A stretch of 64,000 nt of DNA from the NCBI GenBank assembly GCA_963677785.2, contig CAXXDH010000001.1, positions 62,001-126,000 of the forward strand. The letters run 5' to 3'. This DNA comes from G963665495 sp963677785. GTDB lineage: Bacteria; Desulfobacterota; Desulfovibrionia; Desulfovibrionales; Desulfovibrionaceae. The notes under the pieces were generated by a model that saw only the letters and a list, made by a program, of their open reading frames with translations, was not told where the DNA came from and did no database searches. A program made the translations under genes and the position numbers. Positions 52,624 to 61,616 of this stretch are shown here, in pieces (position 1 is the first letter of the stretch; every line of letters starts with the position of its first letter).

Positions 52624-53307
52624 ATGAAGACCAAAACGCAACGAATTTTTGCCATAGGCGACATTCACGGTATGTCGGACAAGCTGCGCGACTTGTTGCG
52701 CCGGTTGCCCCTGTCTGCGGAAGACCGTGTTGTTTTCCTTGGAGACTATATCAATAGAGGCCCGGATAGCAAAGGTGTTCTGGATACGCTGCTCGCTTTT
52801 CGCAGAGAACGCCCCGATACCGTGTTTCTGATAGGTAACCATGAGTACCTGTTGCTGGAATACGCGCGTACGGGGGAAAACGACCATCTGAGGCTGTTGC
52901 GTGTCGGGGGTGTGGAAGCCACCCTGGACAGCTACGACAACGCCCCGGTCCGGTCGTTACGCGATCTTTCTTTTCTGCCGCCCGAGCATCTGGAATTTTT
53001 GGAAAGCCTGCAGCTTCTGCACCGCCAGGACGGCTACCTGTTCATTCACGCGGGCGTTCCCCACGGGCAGCAGCCGGAGCAATGCCGTCTGGATACGCTG
53101 CTTTTCCTGCGCGGCACCTTTCTGACAGATCCCTGGCAGGGGGAGGATACCATCGTTTTCGGGCATACGCCCTTTGCCACCCCCTTTGTGGCGCCGAATA
53201 AGATCGGCATAGACACCGGCGCGGTGTACGGCAATCTGCTCACCGCCGTTGAATTGCCTTCGGGGCTTTCCCCGGGCCACTCGTGTTTGCGTTTTTATCA
53301 CTCCTGA
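52624..53307 (+). CDS. PPP-type metallophosphatase
   Basis: A 227-residue protein with the Ser/Thr phosphatase (PPP) metal motifs: RIFAIGDIHG, VVFLGDYINRGPDSKGVLDT, VFLIGNHEYLLLEYA, a histidine in LFIHAGVP and FGHTPF. Bacterial members dephosphorylate proteins or diadenosine tetraphosphate. The ATG at 52624 is used because the fold begins eight residues later; no strong ribosome site is visible. It is convergent with the first PEP-synthase-like gene and the two coding regions overlap by 10 bases at 53298-53307. Confidence 0.88.
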   Translation: MKTKTQRIFAIGDIHGMSDKLRDLLRRLPLSAEDRVVFLGDYINRGPDSKGVLDTLLAFRRERPDTVFLIGNHEYLLLEYARTGENDHLRLLRVGGVEATLDSYDNAPVRSLRDLSFLPPEHLEFLESLQLLHRQDGYLFIHAGVPHGQQPEQCRLDTLLFLRGTFLTDPWQGEDTIVFGHTPFATPFVAPNKIGIDTGAVYGNLLTAVELPSGLSPGHSCLRFYHS

Positions 53308-55835
53308 AAATGGAGTCCCTCCAGGTTCCAGTTTTCTTCAAAAAAAGCCCGGGCTACCACTTTGGGCGCCTCGTCGCTGGTCATGGCCGCGTCCATCAAC
53401 CGGCTGAAACCGAGCAAACGCCCGAGCATCACCAGCCCCTGGTGGATGGTTTCCATGGGCTGCTCGGAGGTAAAGCCCGTGACAAGATCACCCCGCGTAT
53501 CCGTAAAAAAGCCGTTGGCCTGTAGAATCATGGAAATGAATGCGGCCCGGCGGTTGCGCTGCAGCGCGGACGTCCCGCCGCCCTTGAATCGGAAGCGGAT
53601 GTAATTTTCCGCTATGTTCGGGCTGCAGACGCTGTCCACCATGGCGAAGTGAAAATCCACACGGGCATTGAGATTCAGGTAATCTCTGGAGACCAGGGCG
53701 TAGTTCTGGCTGCCCATGGGGCGTTCGCCCGCGTTGGCCAGCAAAGAGCGTGAAAACACTCCGGACGCCGACCCGCCGGGAGGGGTTTCGTTCCAGCGCA
53801 ATCCCGGGGTGGTCATGCCTTCGCACAGGGCCAGAAGCGGCAGAGAGCGTGCGTCAGGTAAGCTGATTTTGCGCCCCAGTTCGGGGGCCAGGCCGCCGCC
53901 CAGGTCGATGATCAGAAAATGCAGCGGCATGCCTTCCAGCCATTTGATCAGGCTCTCGGCTTCCTCCAGTACGGCGTCCTCTGTCTCGAACAGGCTGATC
54001 AGGGCTTTCTCATGCACAAAGCGGACGATGTCGTGCAGCGAGCTGCATTCCAGAATGGAAAAGGTCGGCCCGTAGGCGTCGGTCAGATTCAGCGGTACGA
54101 TCAGGTCGCGAATGGCGGATGCGGCGGGTGAAAGCTCGGGCCCCAGTTCGCGGTGCCTGCGGCGTTGGGGCAGATCGTCGGCAAAGGTCTCGGGCGCCAG
54201 GGAAACCAAATGTTCGTCCGCATCCAGAATCACCAGCGCGCCTTCAGGAATTGCGTCCGCGGCTCCCATGGCTCCGGTGATCATGGGAACGCCGTATTCT
54301 CGCGCCACGCAGGAGAGGTGGTCCGTGGGATTGCCCAGTTCGACCGCCACGCCTTCCAGCTCGGGCAGTAGCCGGGCCGCGTCCACGTGGCTCTGCCGCA
54401 GCACCAGCACCACCGGCCCCTCGGGCAGCTTTTTGTCCAGCTCTTCCTTGTTGCCGATCACATGCGCGCGACCGAAGCAGCGGCCGGGCGAGGCGCAGAT
54501 ACCCCCGGAAAGCAGCGGTTCGCCACGCAGCCGGGCGGCCACGCGGATGGCCTTGCCGCGCAGGGTGATGGGGCGCGATTGCAGAAAAAACAACGTACCG
54601 TCCGGAGCAATGGCCCACTCCATATCCTGCGGGCCGCCCAACAGCACCTCCGCAAAGAGCCCCCAGTGGACCAGCGCGCCCACTTCGGCGGTGTCGAGCA
54701 CGGCTGCCTCCCGTTCGGCCTGGACCAGCGATTCCAGTACGAGTCCGTCGGATGCGTCGGCCACTTCCCGGGCTTCCTTTTCGGCTATGGACGTTTGCAC
54801 GTCCGCGGGATTGTCCCGGTCGGGCAAGAAACTGTCCGCCGGATTGCTGCCGCCCACGGCCTGGGTGCCCAGTCCGTGCACGGCCGAGACCAGCATCCGG
54901 TTGTTTTCCGGATCAGTGGGATGGATGGTGAACAGTACTCCCGCGGCCCGCGCATTGACCATACGCTGAAACAATACGGCCATGTCGAAGTCCCCGGCAG
55001 GCAGCCCGGCGTGCAGCCGGTAGGTCAGCGGACGGGTGCCGAAGTTGCTGGCAATCACGCGCTTGAACGCGTGCAGCAACCCCTCCGGTGTCTTGATATT
55101 CAAATACGAACTGAACTGTCCGGCAAAGGATTGTCCGGGCCTGTCTTCCACCAGCGCGCTGCTGCGGACCGATACGGCCGGAGCCCCCATCTCGTTCCAG
55201 TGTTGCAGCAGGGCGTCGGACAACGCTTCGGGCAGGGGCGCGTCCAGAATGATTTGCTGGATCTCTGCGGCCGCCTCGCCGATGTCGCCGCCCCCGGCAT
55301 CCAGTTTCTGGAGCAGATGCCGTACGCGCGCCATGGCCTCCGAATGGTTCAGAAACATCCGGCAGGCCCGTGTGGATGCGGCAAAGCCGTCCGGCACGGG
55401 CATGCCCGCGCGCAGCATGGTGCCCAGGGATGCGGCCTTGCCGCCGATAAAAGCGGCCTGTTCCGCCCCCGCTCCGGACAGGGGGATGGTCAGGGGCATG
55501 CCGGCGGAACGTTTGGCGCGCGAAGTCAGTGCCTCACGGGCCTGCCGGGCGATATGCTCCTGCTTGTCGTAGAGCCGCGCGTAGCGGTTGCCGGTCAAAC
55601 GGTTCAGGCCGTCCACCAGCTCGAAAGTGACGGAGAAAAGCTCCTCCAGAGGGGCCTGGGTTTCCCTGCGTTTGAGCAGGACCGTATCAATGTCGCTGAT
55701 CAGTTCGAGCGCGCGCTCGTTGTTGTCCAGAATGGCCCGGAAGGTGTGGTACTGGGCCTTGAGCGCGCGTAACACCTCCTGTTCGCGGGCCTCCCGCCGT
55801 CTCCGCAGCAGCGACCGGATTCTATCCAAGACCAT
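53298..55835 (-). CDS. PEP-synthase-like protein with unrecognised C-terminal domain (paralogue A)
   Basis: An 845-residue protein. Residues about 1-115 are a helical domain shared with its two paralogues. The PPDK/PEP-synthase ATP-grasp domain follows, with GGKAASLG at 131-138, RSSALVED at 224-231 and the closing EWAIAPDGTLFFLQSRP ending near 422. The mobile phosphohistidine domain (about 440-550) has its histidine at about 506 in NPTDHLSCVAREYGVP. From about 570 on there is no PEP/pyruvate TIM barrel. Instead there is a domain with SLHDIVRFVHEKA, HFLIIDLGGGL, DYLNLN and ENYIRFRFKGGG. ATP binding and His phosphorylation look possible; the acceptor is unknown. The ATG at 55833-55835 follows GGAGGG. 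Confidence 0.85.
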   Translation of the reverse strand: MVLDRIRSLLRRRREAREQEVLRALKAQYHTFRAILDNNERALELISDIDTVLLKRRETQAPLEELFSVTFELVDGLNRLTGNRYARLYDKQEHIARQAREALTSRAKRSAGMPLTIPLSGAGAEQAAFIGGKAASLGTMLRAGMPVPDGFAASTRACRMFLNHSEAMARVRHLLQKLDAGGGDIGEAAAEIQQIILDAPLPEALSDALLQHWNEMGAPAVSVRSSALVEDRPGQSFAGQFSSYLNIKTPEGLLHAFKRVIASNFGTRPLTYRLHAGLPAGDFDMAVLFQRMVNARAAGVLFTIHPTDPENNRMLVSAVHGLGTQAVGGSNPADSFLPDRDNPADVQTSIAEKEAREVADASDGLVLESLVQAEREAAVLDTAEVGALVHWGLFAEVLLGGPQDMEWAIAPDGTLFFLQSRPITLRGKAIRVAARLRGEPLLSGGICASPGRCFGRAHVIGNKEELDKKLPEGPVVLVLRQSHVDAARLLPELEGVAVELGNPTDHLSCVAREYGVPMITGAMGAADAIPEGALVILDADEHLVSLAPETFADDLPQRRRHRELGPELSPAASAIRDLIVPLNLTDAYGPTFSILECSSLHDIVRFVHEKALISLFETEDAVLEEAESLIKWLEGMPLHFLIIDLGGGLAPELGRKISLPDARSLPLLALCEGMTTPGLRWNETPPGGSASGVFSRSLLANAGERPMGSQNYALVSRDYLNLNARVDFHFAMVDSVCSPNIAENYIRFRFKGGGTSALQRNRRAAFISMILQANGFFTDTRGDLVTGFTSEQPMETIHQGLVMLGRLLGFSRLMDAAMTSDEAPKVVARAFFEENWNLEGLHFQE

Positions 55836-55941
55836 CAGCACCCTCCCGTAGGCAAGAAAAAAGCAAAAACTTTGGGGCGCTGCCCCAGCACTTGTAGTAT
55901 AAGTATCCCTGAATTCCACCGTCTCTCAGGGAGACTCAAAT

Positions 55942-55970
55942 CCGCCAGGGAGGAACGCCCCCTGGACCCG
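55942..55970. repeat. GC-rich palindromic repeat, copy 1
   Basis: CCGCCAGGGAGGAACGCCCC followed by CTGGACCCG. It is a slightly degenerate copy of the unit at 58534 and 61732, lying upstream of paralogue A. Confidence 0.7.
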
Positions 55971-56015
55971 TGTATAGAAATATATCTTAATAGATATTTA
56001 TAATTTTATTTAGTT

Positions 56016-56076
56016 AAAGTTTTTGGGGACTCTCAAACCCCTTTTTTCAAAAAGGGGTTTGAGCCGCCGGAGGCAC
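56016..56076. repeat. Hairpin repeat ending GCCGCCGGAGGCA, copy 1
   Basis: AAAGTTTTTGGGGACTCTC is followed by a stem (AAACCCC with GGGGTTT around a T/A-rich loop) and then GCCGCCGGAGGCA. A related unit lies inverted at 61617-61670. Here it stands just past the paralogue B stop and on the minus strand could also act as a terminator. Confidence 0.65.
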
Positions 56077-56082
56077 AAAAAA

Positions 56083-58476
56083 CTACAACACCCCTGCTTG
56101 TTCTTTGCCAAAGGCTTCGGCCAGGCTGGCGAAGGCGGCCTCGTAGTCCCTGATACGTTCATCCAGGCCCATGGCGATGTCCAGCTGGCGCGTGAAGGCG
56201 GCCAGCAATCCGAGGCGTCCGAGGGCCGCGGCCAGGGTTTGCCTGTCGATAATTTTCAGCCGGGCCGTGACCAGATCGCCTTTGACGCTGCAGTTGAACT
56301 GCAGCTGGGCCAGAATCCGGCGGATCAGTTCCACCCGGCGGTTCTTGCGTTGCGTATTGGCGAATCCTCCGGCAAAGCGGAAATAAATATAGTTTTGCGT
56401 CGGGTTGTCCTGCATGAAGGCGTCGATGACGTTGAAGTGGTAGCCCATGTGCAGGTTGAGGTTCAGGTAGCCCGTGCCCACGATGGCCAGGTTACGTCCG
56501 ACGTATTCGGGCGTGGCCTGGAGCATGGAAGCCGTACGCTGCATGCCCGAAAAAATGTCTCCGACGGAAACGCGGAAGTGCTCGCGGCTGTCCCAGCCGA
56601 AACTCAGCCCGTTCATGAAAATACGCAGCGGCTCGGACAGGATCTGTTCGCGCTCGATGACCTGGGGGGCATGGTCGGCCAGGCCGCCGCCCGCGTCGAT
56701 GATGTGCAGGTTCACCGGCAGCCGGTCTTCCAGACGGTGGGCGATGCTGCGTCCGCTTTCGCCCTGCATCTGCGTTTCCAGCAACTCCTCCACCGCGCGT
56801 TCGTGGGCGAAATGGATGATGTCATGGTAGCTGCGGCAGCGCGCCGGCTGAAACTCCTCGGCGGACGGATCCGTGAGTTTGAGGGGCATGATGAACTGCA
56901 GCAGGCGGCGCAGCGTGGTGAATTCGGGGTCTGTGGCGAATAGTTCGGACCCGGCCCGCTGCTGGGTGAGCAGCGGTTCCACCTGGCCCTCGTAAATGAC
57001 CGGGATCGAGGCGTCCACCGTGACTTCCATCCCTTCGGGCAGTGTTTCAAACGCGCCCTTGAGTCCGAACACGGCGGGAATACGGTATTCGCGGACCACG
57101 GTGGCGAGGTGGCCGATGGAAGAGCCCAGTTCGGTGATCAGCGCGCCGGCGCGCAGCATGAAGGGCGCCAGCTGCGGCGAGGCCGCCCGGGCCACGGCCA
57201 CCGCGCCCACCGGAAATGTGCCGGGTTCGTCGTTTTCCTTGATGTGCACCACCTTGCCCGCGGCGACTCCGGCCTGAGCCGAGACCCCGCCCTGCAGCAA
57301 GACCTTGGCCTGGGCGATGGCTTCGAGCATGTTCTCCGTATCGTCCTGCTCTTCCACCTCCAGGGGCAGCACATCCAGAATCCGCGCCTGGCCGTTGCCG
57401 TCCAGACGCCAGATCAGTTCGCGCGGCAGACCCAGCGCGCGTTCCAGCACGATGGCCGCCTCAGCCAGCCGCCGCTGCTGGCGCGGCGCCAGCAGTACGG
57501 ACCCGCGGTAAAGACTGTTCACAGGCGTGAGCGCCTTGTCCCCCTGCGGCAGGCGTTGGGACTCGGGTTTGGGAAAAACTTCCGTGGCAATGGGATGAAA
57601 CGGATGCGCGCGGCGCAGATAATAATATTCGATGCCCTCGTCGCTGCGTACGGTCAGAGCCATGCTGCCGGGCGCCACGTCGCCCTGGTGCAGCGAGAGC
57701 AGCGTGCCGACAAAGGCTCCGTTGATCTGTTCGCGTACGCTTACGGCCATGTCCGCGTACCCCAGCTTTACGCCCATCCGGCAGGCCGCGGCCACTTCTT
57801 CGACCAGGTCGTCGCCTTCCAGCGCGTAGGCGGGAGGACCCGCTTCGACTTCCGTATTCCCGGCAGGGCAGAGGGCGATGCTCAGCGCGCAGTGCTGCCC
57901 GACGCGCTCGCGCAGCGCCTTGGCTTCCTTGTTGATGGCCTCGGTGATTTTTTCGGGCACATCCGGTCCGGTCTCCAGCAGGGCGCGGCAGCCCGTGACC
58001 GTGAGTACGAAGCCGTCCACGGCGCCGGTTTCCGGCATACGCAGCAGTTCGGCCAGGCAGGCGTTGGGCATGCCCACCAGCGGCAGACTTTCCCAGGAAA
58101 TATCCGGATAGGCCAGGGTCGGATGCCCGGCATAGGGACCGAGTCCGCCCGAAAGAATATCCTCCAGAACGCCTTTGAGGTATTCGAACTGGTCGTAGAG
58201 GTCCACGTAACGGTCCGCGGACAGGGCGTTCAGGCTGTAGGCCACCTGGTGCACCAGCTTGCTCAGCTCCCGTACCGTACGGGTCAAGTAGGAGCTGTCA
58301 AAGATATACTCGCCGCCCAGCGCGCGCTCCAGTTCGGCCATTTTTTCCATGACCGCGTTATTCAGCTCCAGAATCCGGCGGAATTTATGAAACAAAGAGC
58401 GTATCGAATTGGGGCTCTGCAGCGGGGCCTCGTCCGAGGTCGGGCGCTGGAACAGGGAGGAAAGCCATTTTTGCAT
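56083..58476 (-). CDS. PEP-synthase-like protein with degenerate ATP-grasp (paralogue B)
   Basis: A 797-residue protein. The N-terminal helical domain (FHKFRRILELNNAVMEKMAE, LGGEYIFDSSYL) matches paralogue C closely. The region where the ATP-grasp should be (about 125-375) keeps PETGAVDGFVLTVTGC, but the GGK loop, the RSSAxxED motif and the final QxRP are absent (it reads RILDVLP). The mobile domain is intact, with GSSIGHLATVVREYRIP and its histidine at about 456. The C-terminal domain carries CRSYHDIIHFAHERAVEELL, IIDAGGGL and NYIYFRFAGG. It probably cannot bind ATP in the usual way. The ATG at 58476 is preferred to a GTG one codon earlier. Confidence 0.82.
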   Translation of the reverse strand: MQKWLSSLFQRPTSDEAPLQSPNSIRSLFHKFRRILELNNAVMEKMAELERALGGEYIFDSSYLTRTVRELSKLVHQVAYSLNALSADRYVDLYDQFEYLKGVLEDILSGGLGPYAGHPTLAYPDISWESLPLVGMPNACLAELLRMPETGAVDGFVLTVTGCRALLETGPDVPEKITEAINKEAKALRERVGQHCALSIALCPAGNTEVEAGPPAYALEGDDLVEEVAAACRMGVKLGYADMAVSVREQINGAFVGTLLSLHQGDVAPGSMALTVRSDEGIEYYYLRRAHPFHPIATEVFPKPESQRLPQGDKALTPVNSLYRGSVLLAPRQQRRLAEAAIVLERALGLPRELIWRLDGNGQARILDVLPLEVEEQDDTENMLEAIAQAKVLLQGGVSAQAGVAAGKVVHIKENDEPGTFPVGAVAVARAASPQLAPFMLRAGALITELGSSIGHLATVVREYRIPAVFGLKGAFETLPEGMEVTVDASIPVIYEGQVEPLLTQQRAGSELFATDPEFTTLRRLLQFIMPLKLTDPSAEEFQPARCRSYHDIIHFAHERAVEELLETQMQGESGRSIAHRLEDRLPVNLHIIDAGGGLADHAPQVIEREQILSEPLRIFMNGLSFGWDSREHFRVSVGDIFSGMQRTASMLQATPEYVGRNLAIVGTGYLNLNLHMGYHFNVIDAFMQDNPTQNYIYFRFAGGFANTQRKNRRVELIRRILAQLQFNCSVKGDLVTARLKIIDRQTLAAALGRLGLLAAFTRQLDIAMGLDERIRDYEAAFASLAEAFGKEQAGVL

Positions 58477-58533
58477 CACATACGCTCCGTAGCAGCAGAA
58501 TGGGGCAAAGGATTAATGTGAAGGGTAATTGGG

Positions 58534-58580
58534 TTCTGCCCCAAGCCCCGCCAGGGGGGAACGCCCCCCTGGACCCGCGA
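58534..58580. repeat. GC-rich palindromic repeat, copy 2
   Basis: TTCTGCCCCAAGCCCCGCC leads into a perfect palindrome with 9-bp arms (CCAGGGGGG and CCCCCCTGG) and then ACCCGCGA. It lies between the response regulator and paralogue B. Confidence 0.8.
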
Positions 58581-58632
58581 GTAAAGTAAAAAATGAAACA
58601 AAATAATGTGAAATTGGTTGGCCAAAAGTTCT

Positions 58633-59031
58633 CTACGCGTCGGGTGCGGCGTGTTTACCTGCTTCGATCCGCCTGACGATTTCCAGGATGTCGTTGAGTT
58701 TGAAGGGCTTGGCCAGAAAGTCGTAAGCGCCCTTGCGGAAAGATTCCTTGGCCGTATCCAGGGTGGCGAAGCCCGTGATGATGATCACGCCCGTATCCGG
58801 GGAAACTTCCTTGATCCGGGTCAGAAAGCGCATGCCGTCCACGCCTTCCATTTTCAGGTCCGTGATGACCACGTCGAATCGGACTTCTTCGACCCGGGCC
58901 ATGGCCTCGGTGCTGTCGGTCAGGGCCTCGACCTCGTATCCGGCTTTTTGAAAAGCTGGTTTGAGGCGTTTGCAGACAATGGGTTCGTCATCCAGGATCA
59001 ATATACGTAATCGTTCGTTGCCGGTGCTCAT
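58633..59031 (-). CDS. Single-domain response regulator
   Basis: A 132-residue receiver domain with no output domain. Acidic residues in ILILDDEP, the phospho-acceptor Asp at about 58 in VVITDLKM, the Thr of IIITGFA and the Lys of FLAKPF are all present, so phosphorylation should work. The C-terminal tail EAGKHAAPDA is short. No histidine kinase is adjacent. Its ATG overlaps the stop of paralogue C by four bases (59028-59031), which implies translational coupling and a functional link to the PEP-synthase-like proteins. Confidence 0.93.
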   Translation of the reverse strand: MSTGNERLRILILDDEPIVCKRLKPAFQKAGYEVEALTDSTEAMARVEEVRFDVVITDLKMEGVDGMRFLTRIKEVSPDTGVIIITGFATLDTAKESFRKGAYDFLAKPFKLNDILEIVRRIEAGKHAAPDA

Positions 59032-61610
59032 TTGGCGTCCTCCAAGACAGGTGCGATACGTTCCATAAAAATATCAATGTGCCGCTGCAGTTCGGCGTCG
59101 TCGCCCAGCAGAACGTCAAGCTGGCGCGTGTAACCTACCAGGCCTCCGAGAATTTTCATCTTTTCTCTGCCGCGTTCCAAGGAGATTTTTTTGATGCGCC
59201 CGACCACCAGGTCGCCCCGGATTTCGATTCGGAAATCGAAATGCTCCAGAATACGGGCCACGAACCGGGCGCGCCTGGAGCGGCGTTCCAGCCCCGTGAC
59301 TCCGCCCATGAAACGAAAATAGATGTAATTGTCGTTGAGCCTGTCGCAAAGATACGCGTCGATAATATTGAAATGATAGCCCAGGCGCAAATGCAGGTTG
59401 GCGTATTCCTTGGAGACCACGGCCAGGTTGCGTCCGATCTGCTCGGGCGAAGCCATGGACGAGGCAAAGGTCCGCGTGAAGCTGGACATGAAACTGCCCA
59501 GGTCCACGGCCACGGGCGCGTTGCTCCAGGTGTCCGTATTCAGAATTCCGTACAGCAGGCTCATGAGCGGAATCGAGGTGATGTCCTTCAGCTCTATTTC
59601 TTTTTTGGGGTCGGCTTCTTCTTCGCGAAGTCCGTCTTCCACGTCGATAATCATCAGCCCCAGGGGCAGCGGACATTTGAAACGGTGCGAAGCGGAGGCG
59701 TTTTGTCCGTGCAGTTCGCTCAGCCGGATCAGTTCCTCCACGGCCTTTTCATGAATATAGCGCGTGATGTCGTGGTAGCTCGTACAGTTGGCCGGGCGAA
59801 AATCCTTGCTCTTGGGATCCACCAGATGCAGCGGGGTGATCAGCTGCAGAAGCCGGCGCAGCAGCCGGTATTCATAGGATTCTTCGAAGACGCACTGCTC
59901 GGTGATCTCGAAACGCCGCAGTTCCGGGATAATCCCCTGGTAAATGGTGTTGTTGCTGGCGTCCAGGGTGATTTCCTCGCCGTTGGTCAGGACTTCGGTG
60001 GCGTTGCCCGCGTTAACGATTGTCGGAATCCGGTGCTCGCGTGCGATGGTGGACATGTGTCCGGCCGGGGAACCGATATCGGTGATGATGCCCCGGACCT
60101 TGTGCATGATCCGCGAATAGCGCGGCGAGGTGAAGCGGCTGACCAGGATGGCACCATACGGAAAATCGCGCAGGTCGTTGTCGTCGCGTACGATGAATAC
60201 CTTGCCCGTGGCCACGCCCTGCTGGGCGATGGTGCCCTGGTTGGAGAGCAGGATTTCTTTTTTACCCAGATAACAGAGCTGCGGCGGCTCGACGCACTGG
60301 TCTATCTGCATGGGTCGGGCCTGGACAATGAACAGTTCGTTCTGCTGGTCGAAGCACCATTCCATTTCCACCGGACGATTCAGAAAACTCTCCACCCGCA
60401 TGGCGGCCCGCCCCAGCTGGCTCAGCTGCTCGGACGTCAGCCTGAGGTTCTGCCGTTCTTTTTCGCTCAGATGCTGCCAGACCGTGCCGCCCTTTGCGGA
60501 AATATGCAGAAAACGCTCGCTCGTATGGCGTTGCACCGAACGTACGGGATACGGAGGCCTGCGGCTCAGGGTGATGCTGTCGCCGGCCATGGTACCGTCC
60601 ATGATGGGTGCGCCCAGGCCCGGCGCGGAGGTCACCAGCAGCTCTTCCACGCTGCCCGGTGCGCAGGTTTGCAGCAGGCCGCTCATGCGGGCGTCCACCA
60701 TACGCTGCACGCCCACGGCCATGGCCACTTCTTCCTCATGGTAGCCGTGTTCCAGACGGTAACGCCAGGCTTCCACGGAATAGGCCCCGGCCACCACCCG
60801 CTTGTAGGCGTCCTGCAGATTGTCGGACGTCACGCCCAGCACGCTGCAATACTGTCCGGCAAAACTGTTTTCGCCGTCTTCGCCCCAGGCGCTGCTGCGT
60901 ACGGCGTACAGCTGCTGTTCGCCGTTGAGTTCGGCCACGGCATTTACGGACAGGCTGGTCAGCTGCGCGTGAATGGTGTTCACCAGCGAGCGGGGCAGCT
61001 CGCATTGCAGAATGGCCTGGCGCATCTCCTCGGAGATGGCTTCAAAACGATCCTCGTCCTCGCCGTCCCAGGTCTCCAGGGCTTTCTTGGCCTTGTCGCG
61101 CAGGCCCGCATGATCCAGAAATTCAAAAAAGGCCTTGGTGGTCAGGACGAAACCATCCGGTACGGGCAGGCCCAGCACGTTGCGGACCACGCCCAGGGTG
61201 TTCATCTTGCCGCCGGCCGCGTCCAGACTGTCCTGTCCGAGCGATTCCAGCGAAAGGGCCAGCTCGCTCCGGCCAAATGCATGGCGGCCGGCCAGCTCCT
61301 CATGCGCGGCATGCTGGATACGCTCGAAAGCCAGAAACAACTCCACGTTTTTGCGCTGGGTCAGTACGCTCAAATCCGAAATCAGCTTGAAGACCAGATC
61401 CCCGATGCTTTCGGATGATGAAAAAATATATTGCTTGTCAAAAACATATTCGCCCCCCAGCTTGTCGCCCATATCCCCCATGAGTTCGAGAATACGGTTG
61501 TTGCGCTCGAGCAACTCCCGAAATTTGCGCAACACCACCACGAACGGCATGGGCAGCTTCTTGGTACGGTGCAACGGCCAGAAGGAAAATAACTTATCCA
61601 GATGCAGCAT
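59028..61610 (-). CDS. PEP-synthase-like protein with unrecognised C-terminal domain (paralogue C)
   Basis: An 860-residue protein. The shared helical domain (about 22-110) includes LRKFRELLERNNRILELMGD. The ATP-grasp has GGKMNTLG at 133-140, VPDGFVLTT, RSSAWGED at 238-245 and EMEWCFDQQNELFIVQARP ending near 433. The mobile domain has GSPAGHMSTIAREHRIP with His at about 518. The C-terminal domain (about 570-860) has CTSYHDITRYIHEKAVEELI, GYHFNIIDAYLCDRLNDNYI and YFRFMGG. There is no TIM barrel. It appears to be the complete member of the set. GGAGG before the ATG is part of the GCCGCCGGAGGCA repeat. Confidence 0.85.
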   Translation of the reverse strand: MLHLDKLFSFWPLHRTKKLPMPFVVVLRKFRELLERNNRILELMGDMGDKLGGEYVFDKQYIFSSSESIGDLVFKLISDLSVLTQRKNVELFLAFERIQHAAHEELAGRHAFGRSELALSLESLGQDSLDAAGGKMNTLGVVRNVLGLPVPDGFVLTTKAFFEFLDHAGLRDKAKKALETWDGEDEDRFEAISEEMRQAILQCELPRSLVNTIHAQLTSLSVNAVAELNGEQQLYAVRSSAWGEDGENSFAGQYCSVLGVTSDNLQDAYKRVVAGAYSVEAWRYRLEHGYHEEEVAMAVGVQRMVDARMSGLLQTCAPGSVEELLVTSAPGLGAPIMDGTMAGDSITLSRRPPYPVRSVQRHTSERFLHISAKGGTVWQHLSEKERQNLRLTSEQLSQLGRAAMRVESFLNRPVEMEWCFDQQNELFIVQARPMQIDQCVEPPQLCYLGKKEILLSNQGTIAQQGVATGKVFIVRDDNDLRDFPYGAILVSRFTSPRYSRIMHKVRGIITDIGSPAGHMSTIAREHRIPTIVNAGNATEVLTNGEEITLDASNNTIYQGIIPELRRFEITEQCVFEESYEYRLLRRLLQLITPLHLVDPKSKDFRPANCTSYHDITRYIHEKAVEELIRLSELHGQNASASHRFKCPLPLGLMIIDVEDGLREEEADPKKEIELKDITSIPLMSLLYGILNTDTWSNAPVAVDLGSFMSSFTRTFASSMASPEQIGRNLAVVSKEYANLHLRLGYHFNIIDAYLCDRLNDNYIYFRFMGGVTGLERRSRRARFVARILEHFDFRIEIRGDLVVGRIKKISLERGREKMKILGGLVGYTRQLDVLLGDDAELQRHIDIFMERIAPVLEDAK

Positions 61611-61616
61611 GTTTAT

